From positions 3,336,501 to 3,400,500 of the forward strand of contig BRXU01000009.1 of NCBI GenBank assembly GCA_030267565.1: 64,000 bases of DNA, read 5' to 3'. A model generated the notes under the pieces. That model saw nothing but the letters and a program-made list of their open reading frames with translations, ran no database searches and was not told the DNA's origin. Source of the stretch: Pleodorina starrii. Lineage: Eukaryota; Chlorophyta; Chlorophyceae; Chlamydomonadales; Volvocaceae. Position numbers and translations under genes: made by a program. Position 1 is the first letter of the stretch. Every line of letters begins with the position of its first letter. This document shows positions 48,301-59,200 of the stretch, one piece after another.

Positions 48301-48686
48301 AGCCTTGACCGCCACCATCCCCCGGCGCCCGCCTTCGCACACAAGTTACCCCCTTGGAGGGCAAAATTGAATGAAATGCTACCCAATAACACCCAAATCA
48401 AGGTTTGAACCATACGTTATGTTAACATCACGCCACAACAAACCGCACCGCATCCCACACATCCTCACACACACATCCTGCCCACAGCCCTCGATCCTCA
48501 CCGGCGGCCCTCCTTTTGCCGCCGCCCTCACTGCCCCTTTCCCTGGAGCCCCTCGTATGCCCCTTTCCGCCCGCCGCCCTCGCTGCCTCCTAACCTCCAA
48601 CTACCCCGCCCCCGCGTTCCCTTGTCCCGGGCCGTTCTAATTGCCCCCATGGTCCGCCCCCCAAAGGCCTCTGCCCTCCTCCATCT
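45320..48686. other. 3.4-kb convergent spacer, no recognised gene
   Basis: Lies between the 3' ends of RABL2 and the Gly/Tyr-rich gene. It contains a family R3 repeat at 45377-45399 and CA-rich stretches near 47640-47800. A 290-codon minus-strand open frame at 46883-46011 has no start context, introns or recognisable motif and is not called. Confidence 0.45.
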
Positions 48687-50131
48687 TTACTCCATCAGCG
48701 GCAGCAGCTCCATTTCCTCCCGGCGCACGCGCCTTCCTCCTCCCCTCCCGCCGCTCTGCCCATTGAGACGCTGCCACACCACCAGCAGCGTCTCCTGCAA
48801 ATCCAAATTGCTCGGGTCGTCGTACAGCTCCTCAAAGTGGTCCCCACAGCCGCCGCCACCGCCGCCGTACCCGCCATAGCAGCCGCCGTAATAGCCGCCG
48901 TAATAGCCGCCGTAATAGCCCCCGTAGCAACCCCCGGGGAGGTAGTGCCCCCCGCCGTAATAGCAGCCGTGCGGGCCCATGGAGGGATCGGGGAAGGGGA
49001 AGGGCCAGGGGAAGGCATCGTCCCACCGCGCGCCGTCATGACCGTCGTCGTCGTACTCGCCGCCGAACTCGAGCTCGCCCAAGAAGTGGGCAGGGTAACG
49101 GTCTAGCAGATCCAGGCCCGAATCCGGATCCAGATCCAAGCGATCAAGATCCACGCCAAGGTCGAGATCTAGCCGTCTCTGTTGCGCCGCCTCGGCGCGA
49201 AGCACGCGGTGCTTCATGCGCTCCTCGATGTCATCCGCCCGCCAGCTGGGTTTCATGCCGTACACGTCGTACTTCCCCCGGTGACTGTGTATTCGGTCGT
49301 GCGCCTCGAGAGCCTCGTGCCGCGCGAGGAGGTCCTCGAAGGCCGCGTCCGAGTCCTCCAGGAAGGGCTCGCCGTATCCGCCGTGCCCATGGCTGCCGTA
49401 CCCGTAATACCCGCCATAGCAGTAGTGACCGTAGCCGCCATAGCCGTACCCCCCATACTCGCCGTATCCTAAGGGACCTGCCGTGCAGTGCGCGTCGGGA
49501 GGGTTCATGTGGGTCGGCGGGGGGCATGGTTGGTTCATACGTGCGGGACTGTAAGCGAGGAGGGAAGCGTGGTTACGTGACGAGGAGAGGCGGCACGGGG
49601 AAGGTAAGGAGACCTGAGGCCGGCCGCGCTCAGACGCACGACGGTACAGCTGCCTTAAGCAAGTCCGACGAGACCCAAATCCCAGAATTCGAAGGGATGT
49701 TGCATCTGCATCCTCCACTCCGTGGGGGGGGGGGGGTCAACGGATGCCCGGTGTGCCGGCTGATGGCATGGGGACTGTTTTCCCGCACTTACGGGAATGT
49801 GTCCAGACACCTAGGCCATGAGCATCGCCTTCCCACCCAGATCTGGCTGGCATGCTGATGATCGCACGCAGAAGGAAATGCGCATGTTCGTTGACCAATC
49901 CTTACCCAAGGGAGGATCGGATGCCCGGTGTATGAGCTCTAACAAATCAATTTCCGCCAGATCCGCTTCATGAAAGCTTGGCGGTGGCGGAAGTTTATGC
50001 CCAACTCTGTGCTGCGCTGTCCTGGATTTCGAGGTCAGGTCTCCCGCGAAGATCCGTCGCGCGGCCGAGACCGTTTCCGGCGCGAAGGTGAGCAAGGCCG
50101 CAATTACGAGAGCAGCCCAGCGCACTGCCAT
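48687..50131 (-). CDS. Secreted Gly/Tyr-rich low-complexity protein
   Basis: Two exons, 50131-49906 and 49477-48687, join in phase (SDPPLG to PLGYGEYGG) to 338 residues. The start gives a clear signal peptide, MAVRWAALVIAALLTFAPET with cleavage likely near SAA. After an acidic linker come YGGYGYGGYGHYCYGGYYGY-type repeats, a charged central part with Asp/Leu repeats (LDLDLGVDLDRLDLDPD), and a second Gly-Tyr-Cys block before a mixed C-terminus (ELYDDPSNLDLQETLLVVW). This suggests an extracellular matrix or cell-wall protein that could be cross-linked through tyrosines, but no family was recognised. It could instead be ER-lumenal. An intermediate exon cannot be excluded. Confidence 0.7.
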
Positions 50132-50753
50132 CAGCAAACGCCGGTGAGACCTCCAGCGAGCCTGCACAAGCCATATGGAGACCACCCGGTGCAAATGAGA
50201 CTACTGATGTCGACCATGGGACGGGCAAACGCCCCTCTCCTAGAGACTGGTAAATGGCGCAGTCGATCTATGCTTCTGTTAGGAATACAGGAATTTAATT
50301 GCGTTCATTAAGCTTATTACCCTCGCGTGTAGCATACAATCGCCACGGCTGTCGCGTACCCACACACCGTAGAGGAGCCGGAAACACACCACACCCAAGC
50401 TCTACACTGATTCATATTTATCTATCCTCAATCATTAGAGGCCATGGTACTAACGGCTCACCTTTTAGTTTCCCAGTGCCCGACGGCCTGTGCCAAACGC
50501 GCGCCGATGTTGATTGATTGCAATTCAAGCAAGCCAACCCAAAACATAGAGACTACAAAACTGCATTAGTTTGTCAACCGTAGACATGGGCTGAACGACT
50601 TAGGGTAAGTAGTCGAACAGGACCTCCTCCTTCATCGTTACCAATCGAAATACTACTCAGGACATTGGCGACATAACAAATAATATGGTTATTTTTGTGT
50701 ATTATTACACTGGTGGCAAACAGCAGGTAAAACAGTTTCGAACTTTAGTATAT
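50132..50753. other. AT-richer spacer, left edge of the mobile-element island
   Basis: Base composition drops sharply relative to neighbours. No coding exon recognised. It contains the promoter of the Gly/Tyr-rich gene at its left end. Confidence 0.45.
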
Positions 50754-50811
50754 GGGCGCATGTACGTGCAGCGCCCAGTGGGGATGGCCGAGCGCCGTAC
50801 CCAGCAAAATG
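50754..50811 (+). repeat. 58-bp inverted duplicate of a LINE coding segment
   Basis: Identical over 58 bases, in opposite orientation, to 54319-54376, which lies inside the LINE remnant's reading frame (GACTCSAQWGWPSAVPSKM). Flanked on the left by TAGTATAT, also echoed beside the other copy. Confidence 0.9.
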
Positions 50812-50864
50812 CTTTCGAGCTTTCCTCACCTTCTGCTTTCATGCAATGATATTTTCAACTTAAA

Positions 50865-53415
50865 ATGCTGCAATGGTTTGATGGAAAGGGTCTTAAGGCG
50901 AAGGACGTGTACTTCGCTCTGCACCCAGGGTCAAAGAAGGACCATACGAGTAGATACACTTCAGACCTTCCAAGAGAGACATTTAGTTACGGTGAAGGAA
51001 AAGGTAGTTATCAAGCACCTGTAATTAAAACTTGGGCCCAGTTACTCGACTTCGCCGTTCGCGCGCAAAAGCGTAAGTCAACACGAGACCGCCGCTCGCG
51101 TCTTGCCATCAGCAAAGACTGAACCAAAACTGTTTCCTTATGCACAGACATCAATGTCGCAAACTTCTTCGAGCAAAATGGAGAAGTCCTTGAGCGACAC
51201 CTCGGGCAGCGCCCTAACGCCGGAGGAGCGGAGAGCTTGCCCGCCGCTGTCAAAGCACACTTCAGCACCTTGTCCACTCTCACGGACGGCACCATCCATG
51301 GCACGGTTCGCGACTATAAGGTTCTCCAGACACTCCTGCAGGACGTTGAGCTGCACACCAAGTCCTCCTTCACCGTCCGTCGTCACGCACGGCGGGGTGC
51401 AATCCTCTCCATTTTCCAGGCTTGCAAGTTCGGGGGCGACCCAAGGTGGCGGGTGAGGCCCCTGCAGTACCGCATGCGCGTCATTATCGTTGTAGTCCCT
51501 CCTTTCCCCCACACCAGCCCCCCCCCACTCTTCTCGCATCATGCAGGCTGAGCAAGGGCACACGGCAGAGCCAGAGCCCGACAAGCCTGTGGAGCGTCCA
51601 GCTCACGGCGGCGTCTCCGTTAGATGCGGCTGCAAAGCCAGCATCACGGTACAGCTTGCTTACGAGTACGCCCGCGACCTCAAGCTGGCAGGAGTTCGGC
51701 CTCCAGCCCCCGCCGGCCTTGTCACTCCGGCGCCTCCCAACCCACCCGCCGCCGGGGCCGGTCAGCAGCCTCCGCCTCCAGCCCCCGCCGGCCTTGTCAC
51801 TCCGGCGCCTCCCAACCCACCCGCCGCCGGGACCGGTCAGCAGCCTCCGCCTCCAGCCCCCGCCGGCCTTGTCACTCCGGCGCCTCCCAACCCACCCGCC
51901 GCCGGGGCCGGTCAGCAGCCTCCGCCTCCAGCCCCCGCCGGCCTTGTCACTCCGGCGCCTCCCAACCCACCCGCCGCCGGGGCCGGTCAGCAGCCTCCGC
52001 CTCCAGCCCCCGCCGGCCTTGTCACTCCGGCGCCTCCCAACCCACCCGCCGCCGGGGCCGGTCAGCAGCCTCCGCCTCCAGCCCCCGCCGGCCTTGTCAC
52101 TCCGGCGCCTCCCAACCCACCCGCCGCCGGGGCCGGTCAGCAGCCTCCGCCTCCAGCCCCCGCCGGCCTTGTCACTCCGCCTCCAGCCCCCGCCCAGCCG
52201 GCCACCGCTGCGGTGGTAGACACCACGGTGCACGTGTGGCTGCGACTGGAGCCCACCTCAGACCGGCGGCCACTCCAGGAGATCCAAGCTCCGCCCGCTG
52301 TGCGCCAGGAGCAGACACAGCAGCCGCCGGGGCCTGCGGGCAAGGGGCCCAGGGGTGTGGCAGATGAGGGCCCAGCCTTCGGCAACGTGCCTAACCCACG
52401 CCTCTATGCGTGCTCGCAGCAGGAAGTTACCGCCGCGGGGTACATGACGCTGGACAGGCAGGCGGCTGCAAGCGGAAGCTGGCCTCCCGGGCTGCCCGCG
52501 CCGTCCCAGCTTGCAGCTCTAAGCTCGGACCAAGTGGCGGTTCTACCGGAGGGTTCCGCCGCCTGGAAACTGCTACGGGCAGGGAGGCTCACCGCGAGCG
52601 TGTTCGGTACTATGCTGGGCTTCAAGGAGAAGGACGCATGCGGTCACCTCGACGTCAGCAAGGCATGGGTGGATCACGAGGCGGCTGTGCAGCTTTACGC
52701 GGAGCTGCGCGGCCAGCGGGTGGCAGCGAGCCAAGTGCTGCCGGAGTTCGAGTGGGGACTGGCGCACGAGGCCAACTGCCGGCTGCTGCTGCTGCGGAAG
52801 CTTACGGAAACGCCATGGTTCCGCGCAGCCCAGTCCGTGGAGCTACGTGAGGTCGGCTTCTTGCCCTGGCGCCCACCTTCGTTCGTCATCCTGCCCTCTC
52901 AGATGGGCGTCGTCCCGCTCACGGTGGCGCTACCGCCCATGGGGGCCTCCAGCGACGACATCCTCGTGGTGCAGCAGGCAGGTGGGGAGGTCCTGCGCAT
53001 CGCCGCAGAATACAAGGCATCGTTCCCATTCGTGAAAGACAGCAGCGGGGCTGCGGCATACAAGTACCTCGGCGGAGCCAAGCGGCTACCGCAAACCTTG
53101 CCGCCGATGTACTACGCACAAGTGCAGCTGGCCATGCAGGCGTGCAGCGCGACGCACTGCGTCCTGGTGTACTACGGAATCAACAAGTCCAAGCTGTACC
53201 TGGTAGCGCGTGACGACGCGTGGTGCAGCGAGGCCCTGGCGTTCGCGAGCAGCTTCTGGGGGAGGCAGGCGGCGCCACCGGAGAACTTCGGCGTATACTG
53301 GGGTGGAGAGCAGTATATCCACTTCCTGAAGGAGACGGCTAAGCGCTGCGCGGCGGTCGCCAACTTCGAGTTGGCAAGCATGCGCGGGGGAGAAAACGCG
53401 CGGTTCTTGGCGTAG
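50865..53415 (+). CDS. YqaJ-type (lambda-exonuclease fold) nuclease, probably mobile-element derived
   Basis: Three exons, 50865-51072, 51148-51452 and 51547-53415, join in phase to 793 residues. The C-terminal 280 residues carry the full YqaJ nuclease set: GRLTASVFGTMLG (about 516), an acidic motif GLAHEAN (574), SSDDILVV with the catalytic Asp (about 640), AEYKASFPF as E-x-K (657), and YYAQVQLAM with the motif glutamine (692). YqaJ enzymes are resolvase or exonuclease-like proteins of phages and eukaryotic mobile elements. The N-terminal part is unrecognised (VLQTLLQDVELHTKSSFTVR and a SVRCGCKASI cysteine patch), followed by six 25-residue Pro/Ala repeats. The start ATG is preceded by an in-frame stop, and upstream exons are not seen. 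The AT-rich surroundings and nearby LINE sequence suggest transposon origin, but the reading frame is intact. Confidence 0.82.
51703..52177 (+). repeat. Coding 75-bp tandem repeat in the YqaJ gene
   Basis: Six near-identical 75-bp units plus a partial seventh, each encoding PPAPAGLVTPAPPNPPAAG followed by AGQQPP. Only single-base changes separate units (for example a Gly-Thr for Gly-Ala in unit 2), so expansion is recent and in frame. Confidence 0.95.
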
Positions 53416-53482
53416 CTAGGAGGGCCTTGCCGTTGATTCAGAGACCTTCAGTTGATTGCAAGGCGGCCGTAAGTCTTTGTTT

Positions 53483-53514
53483 CGCAACAAATGGCGGTCC
53501 TGAGTGTTGTTGCG
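53483..53514 (+). other. Stem-loop downstream of the YqaJ gene
   Basis: CGCAACAA at 53483-53490 pairs perfectly with TTGTTGCG at 53507-53514 across a 16-base loop, 68 bases beyond the stop codon. It could be a 3' UTR structure or a terminal element motif. Confidence 0.5.
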
Positions 53515-53616
53515 AGGATTCAGATTTTTTTGTGCGAAGTGGACGTAAACAATTACAGTGTGCAATTCCTCGTTACAAATACTAATTAAGTGAATATAAT
53601 TTAGAGCAAAGAACAG

Positions 53617-54546
53617 ATGATGATGATGATGATGATGATGTTACAAGCTTCAACGAGCTCGTACGGCTCAAACGAACCCGGAGGCTCATGAACCGCTTCA
53701 GCCAAGCAGAAAAGCAAACGGAAACAAGAGAAACAGTAACCAAAGAAACGATGTAACGTCAGGATACAGGAGAAGCACAGACGAATGGCATAACTTGAAA
53801 GATAGATGCCAAGCACAACTTTACGAAGAGATGCATTCTCGCCGTAAGCGGAACATTTCAAAAATAGCACTCGCAAGACCACGCTGGTCGTCAACTTGCA
53901 TGACATCGTTAACACACGCACTAACGGGCACACCCAAATCCCAAAGCCTCTGCCGCGCAGACGCAAGCGCGGAGCACTCCAGCAGAAAATGCTTCTCATC
54001 CTCCACAGCACCATTAGAGCGACACGTCTTACACACACGAAGCTCCCTAGACCTGCTGCTCTCGCTATTAATCGCTAAGTCAGACACACACAAACGAAAA
54101 CGAAGTAAGGAACGGTGGTGCGCCGGCGGGATGTACCCCTCGAACTGCTTCGGTAACCCCATCCAGTGCTTGTAACGGCACATCTTAACACCAGGCTTCC
54201 TGCCGTCCGAAACGAAAGTGCCCGGGTCCACAGCCAACCTATCACTGCCCCAATCGTCGTTGACGCGACCCCTGAGGGTGTCCATCAGCGCGCTGAAGAA
54301 CAGGCGTGCTGAAAGAACCATTTTGCTGGGTACGGCGCTCGGCCATCCCCACTGGGCGCTGCACGTACATGCGCCCTTAGTATATAGTATATACGATACC
54401 GGAACACGCCAGGCGGGCGCAGGGGTGTGACTCGATCCTGAGATGGACGTTTCTGACATGTCCATATCATCATCATCCATATCCATATAATCCGCAACGG
54501 CATCATCGTATTGTCTCTCCAAGTCGCGCACAGCTGTTGCCGCCAT
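53617..54546 (-). mobile_element. 5'-truncated LINE (L1-like), C-terminal part of reverse-transcriptase ORF
   Basis: The minus strand encodes about 240 residues ending in the C-terminal zinc-knuckle: CKTCRSNGAVEDEKHFLLEC, followed by LASARQRLWDLGVPVSACV. Upstream is RSLLRFRLCVSDLAINSESS, as in plant and algal L1 elements. No polymerase motifs are present, so the copy is truncated. Its 3' end carries a (CAT)n tail, seen as GAT repeats at 53617-53640, typical of LINE tails. A shorter, more decayed relative lies at 28.8-29.2 kb. Confidence 0.75.
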
Positions 54547-56238
54547 AAGTTTCAGAGCGACCTTTAGAAATTGTTCAAGACGGGATCTTTGGAATGCGGT
54601 TAAGCAAAGTCATCGTCGTCTTGTCGCGCACAGCTGTTGCCACGTCAATGTCCTCCCACGGAACACCCGCTGAGTACCTTGAAGCTCATATTAATGACGA
54701 GGCTCGCTTGAGACAGCTTCGCGTGCAGCGTGGCCACGTCAACCTCGAGGCGGGTCACCAGGGTCACCACCCCGCTTTCCCGGACTACCATCACGAGGTG
54801 CACCAAACGTGCTGAGCGATAGATCTAATGTATCAGAGTGAGCAATGGCTTACAATCGTACGTCCAATAATAGTTGTGTAAATGCTGCCCAATGGAAAGC
54901 GAAATTGTGAAAAAATTCTGAACTTTTCCATAGTCGACTTACGAAATTTCCTAGCCGCTGGCCAATGGAAAGACCCTCTAACTTTCAAAAAGACCTTTGG
55001 AAATACGTAATTATTCAAGGCTGGATTTTTGGAATTCGGTTGAGCAAAGTAAAAGCAAGGGTAGACATCCGTTTGGCGCGCCTCTCTGGTACTTCGCGGC
55101 CTGCAAGCGGGTACGGCGTCCGGTCAAGGAGGTGCTCGGCTCGCGCGTTTGCAAGATTTTTACATGTGCAGACGCGTCTTGATTTCAGCTATCGATTGGA
55201 CTTTGATTGGAAAAAAGAGGTGGCGCGCGTATAACCGCCTCACACTGGCGCCCCGTCAGTCCCGTCCGAGCACGTCCGGCGCCCGTCCGGTACGGGGACA
55301 TGGCCCGTCCGTCGGGCCAGGTATAATTTTAGGGTATTCTTACCAAACGCTATCGAATGACCAATGTATTAGAGGGTGGCTCCACTGACCGGCATGTTAG
55401 GCCTTGTTAGGGGCAAATTCGAAAATTCTGGCCCGGCGCCTCGCCTGTCCTCATTCTGTTTTGCAATATCAATTACATAATAGGAGTATGTTTTAAAAAT
55501 AATTAAGGCGCAACGGAAGCACAGTGGAAGACGAAGAACGTAATGCCCAGTGGAAACAGGGCCCGATGTCAGCGCTCCGACAAGCCAACGTTAGGTATCG
55601 GCACCGGCACCTCGGACCAGCCTATAAACTTACTATGCGATTCCATTCCAAACCCCGCCTAGGCCTTGGGCGTGCTTCCAAGTGGAAATGCCCTCAGGCC
55701 TTAGTAAAAGCGTAAGCCTTTGGATAGAGTGAGGGCATACACAGGGGCTTCCGGTAGTTACTTGTAGCTTAATGATGCTGAGTGGTGTGTAAAGGTACTT
55801 TGCCTTTGAGAGCAGGCCGGTTCTGAACCGACCATACTTGAGTCACTGCAATACCGGTAGAGGATGCGGCAACCATCCGGATAGCGTTTTGGAAACTACA
55901 AGACTGCGCTGGGCTAATTCGAAACAACTCCCAGGCAAAGTCGCCAAGTGCTCCGAACCATGGGGCTTTCGTTCTGTTCACCGCAGGACCATAACCCCAC
56001 TCTCTGAACTGTTGAGCAACAAACATACATGCTAATGCTCTGCGGGTAACTCGAAAACCAACGAGCTGGGATAGGCTCCACCACCCACTCGGCCGCCATC
56101 GGTAAATCCATTTCTTGCTGAACCTGCTGCAAAATCCTGGATAGACAAACAGCAAAGTGAAATTCTGGACAACTTAGAGTCGCGCCGGGGCTCACAGCTC
56201 GGGTATCCAGGGGCTTGCTCTTCTTGACGCCCCAACCG
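54547..56238. other. AT-richer island with element remnants, no intact gene
   Basis: The minus strand at 54.6-54.8 kb has protein-like remnants (VVTLVTRLEVDVATLHAKL and VATAVRDKTTMTLLNR). The second resembles the TAVRD segment at the 5' end of the adjacent LINE. A direct repeat (GGATCTTTGGAATGCGGTT versus GGATTTTTGGAATTCGGTT) lies at about 54586 and 55023. An unrecognised minus-strand frame at 56155-55769 is not called. Confidence 0.45.
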
Positions 56239-59200
56239 ATGGGCGCGGCCGCTCTTCACCAAACGTTGCCCGCTCGGCGGACGCTCAGCCCCTACGTCGC
56301 GCGCCAGCTGGCGAGCTCCGCCGGAGGCGTCACGCCGCAGGCCCGTCACCTTTGGTCAGCGCCGCACCCAACTGCCATGGTGCCATCGGCGCTGGCTCGC
56401 GTCGCCTTCCGGGACAGCCCGCCCGCTGGTGCAGCAGCAACCCCCTGCGTCCCACAGCAGCTCCCACAGTCCCTGGCGCCATGGCGACTGCGGCACCCGC
56501 GCAGCTCCTGGCTGCTGCCGCCGCAACCGGGCTGCATGCCCTCCCCCCGCCGCACCTTCCAAAGTCGCGCGGGCCGCACGCCCCAGCCCCCACAGGCCGC
56601 GTCCCCCGGCCCTGACCCGACCACCCACCCGCACCGCCCAGACGCCGGCGGCTGGGTGTCCTTCTTCGCCACATGCCATCCCGGCCTGGAGCAGGTCCGT
56701 CGCGTACGACAGCCGCGCCGTAGCCGCAGTACGGCATTGTTGCCTTGCCCGCCTGACACACGGACGTCTGAGCCGTGGTCACATGGAGCAGATCGGGTGC
56801 CCGATGCCTCCCCGAGCTCCCCCCTGAGCTCCGCCTGGCACCGCCTCCCCCTGAGAACCTCCCCCTGAGAACCTCCCCCTGAGAACCTCCCCTTGAGAAC
56901 CTCCCCCTGAGAACCTTCCCCCTGAGAACCTCCGCCTGGCACCGCCTCCCCCTGAGAAACCATACTGTACTCGAACGAGAAACGGACCGACCGTCACGTC
57001 GTGTCACTCCACGTCACGTCACTTCACGGTTCACGCAGGTGGTTGCGCGGGAGCTTCATGAGCTGGGCTACCAGGGAGTGGAGCCTTCCAAGGCGGGCGT
57101 GGCCTTCAGGCGAGGAAGCAGCGCCCTTGCAAGCACCTGCAGTCCTGCACTCCTGCACCTGCACTCCTGCGCTCCTGCACTCCTGAACCTGCAGTCAGTC
57201 CTGCACCTGCACTCCTGAACCTGCACCTGCCGGACAAGGTGCCCGCCCCCTTCCCCTCCTGCACCACCCCCAGGGGCCGCCGCGTGTCGGACGGCTACGC
57301 CGCGAACCTGTGGCTCCGGAGCGCGATCCGGGTGCTGGTGCTGCTGGCCGAGGGGGAGCTGGGGGCCGACCCGCGGGTCGGCGTGCGCGGCGGCCAGGCG
57401 GTGAGGCGCTCGGTGGAGGCGAGGATCGAGGATCCGGGTTTGCGCGCGACGGGCGGGCTGCGGACGAGTGGAGGCTGCAGGTGTCTTCCCGAGGGGGGAG
57501 AAACCAGCCACAGCCGGTCTGAGCCCCGTGCGTGAGCAGCCGCAGCGTTGTAACAGCGCTACCAGTTCCGGCAGCTCCACTTGTGCAGCTGTCCCACACA
57601 CCTGTCACATCCTCCGCTTTGCCTCTCAATGATGCCGCTCCACCGCTGACGCCGCGCCTGCGTTTCCACTGCCGCGGCGCTGCAGTTGTACGACATGGTG
57701 TACGACGCGGCGCCCTGGCACGAGGTCATCCCCGAGGGCCGTACATTCAGTGTGGAGCCGCGGCTCTGGAGCTGCACCGACATCTCCTCCACCCGCCTGG
57801 TGTGGTCGCGAGTCAAGGACGCAGTGTGCGACAGCATCCGGCGCTACAGGTGAGCACTGACCCAAGGAACCGCAGTACGGCTTGCTGTACGGCATGGTAC
57901 GACGCAGCGCATGTGCATTTCAGTACAGTGCGGCATACAGCGCTGCCGTCGCCACCGTCTCGCGGCTGCGCACATCATTTATTGCTGCCTGGGGGCGGTT
58001 ACGGAGGCCAGGGCGCTCCGTTGTAAACGCGACGCAGTGCATTCGGGCCTGCACCTGAGCCCTGCGTATCTAACGCCCCTCCCTACCCCCCGCCCACTTG
58101 CATATCACTCCCTGACCCCCGCCCACTTGCCCGCCCGCCCGCCCACGCACGCACGCACTCACTCAACCACTCGCGATCCTGTCTTCCGCCCCGCTACTCG
58201 CTCGCCCACTACCCCAATCCCTCCTTCTCAATCCAACGTCTGGTGTCCGGTGCCCCGTGTTGCGGTTCGCCAAGAGCTGATATCCCATGTGCCGATTTGA
58301 AGGTGTCCCGATTTGGTGGTGTGGCTCGCAGGCGGGACAAGCCGGCCCCTCCCGAGCGGGGCGAGGTGGCGGATGTGCCGCTGTACGTGTCCTGCTACCG
58401 GGACCGCGTGAGGCTGTTCCGGGACATGAGCGGCAACTCGCTGCACAGGTGGGAGGCACCCCCGCCCCCCATACCCGGGGGTGCCCACCCCACCGGGCAC
58501 GCGTAAGGGCTTGCCGTGCGGGAATCGGCGCGCACACGAGCACGCCTCACGTAGAGGAGCGGAGCGGACCCCACCCGTCGACGAGCGACACTGCACACAC
58601 ACAGAGACACAGGCTGTCGGTGCCTTGCGCCTTGCGCTTTGGGCTTTGCAATGTGCGCTTTTTGGGTGTTGCACTTTTTGGGTGTTGCGCTGTTTGGGTT
58701 TTGCGCTGTTTGGGTTTTGCGATGTGCAATTTGCGATTTGCGCTGCTTTGCGACTGCTGCGCTTCTGCAGGCGGGGCTATCGCGACGTGATGCACCGCGC
58801 GGCGCTGAACGAGGCGGCGGCGGCGGGCGTGTTGGCGCTCAGCGGCTGGCGGGAGGCCGTGGAGGAGGCGGGCGACGGGGAAGGTAAGGACAGACCCTCA
58901 CCATCGCTGCCTCCCCGTCGTCGTCCTCCGCCGTCGCTCCAGCCTCTTCTTCTCACCCTCCGCCCTCCTCTCCCTCCTCCCTCCCCTGGTCCCCGGCCTC
59001 CTCACCCTCCGCCCCCGCCCCCGGCCCCACCCCCTTCCTATCCCCGCCGCCCTCCAGGCCTCGTCCTGGCCGACCCCATGTGCGGCTCCGGAACCCTCCT
59101 CATCGAGGCCGCCCTCATCGCCCGCGACATTGCCCCCGGCTTCATGCGCTCCCTGGTGCTGGATCCGGAACAACAACCACCACAACCGTCACAACCGCAA

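Noticed and set aside
51703..52177. CRISPR-like array
   Set aside because: The 75-bp units are contiguous without unique spacers, in frame with a nuclease gene, and the genome is eukaryotic.
55769..56155. Minus-strand 128-codon open frame (QFREWGYGPAVNRTKAPWFG)
   Set aside because: Somewhat protein-like but alone, inside the repeat-rich island, without introns, start context or homology I can recognise.
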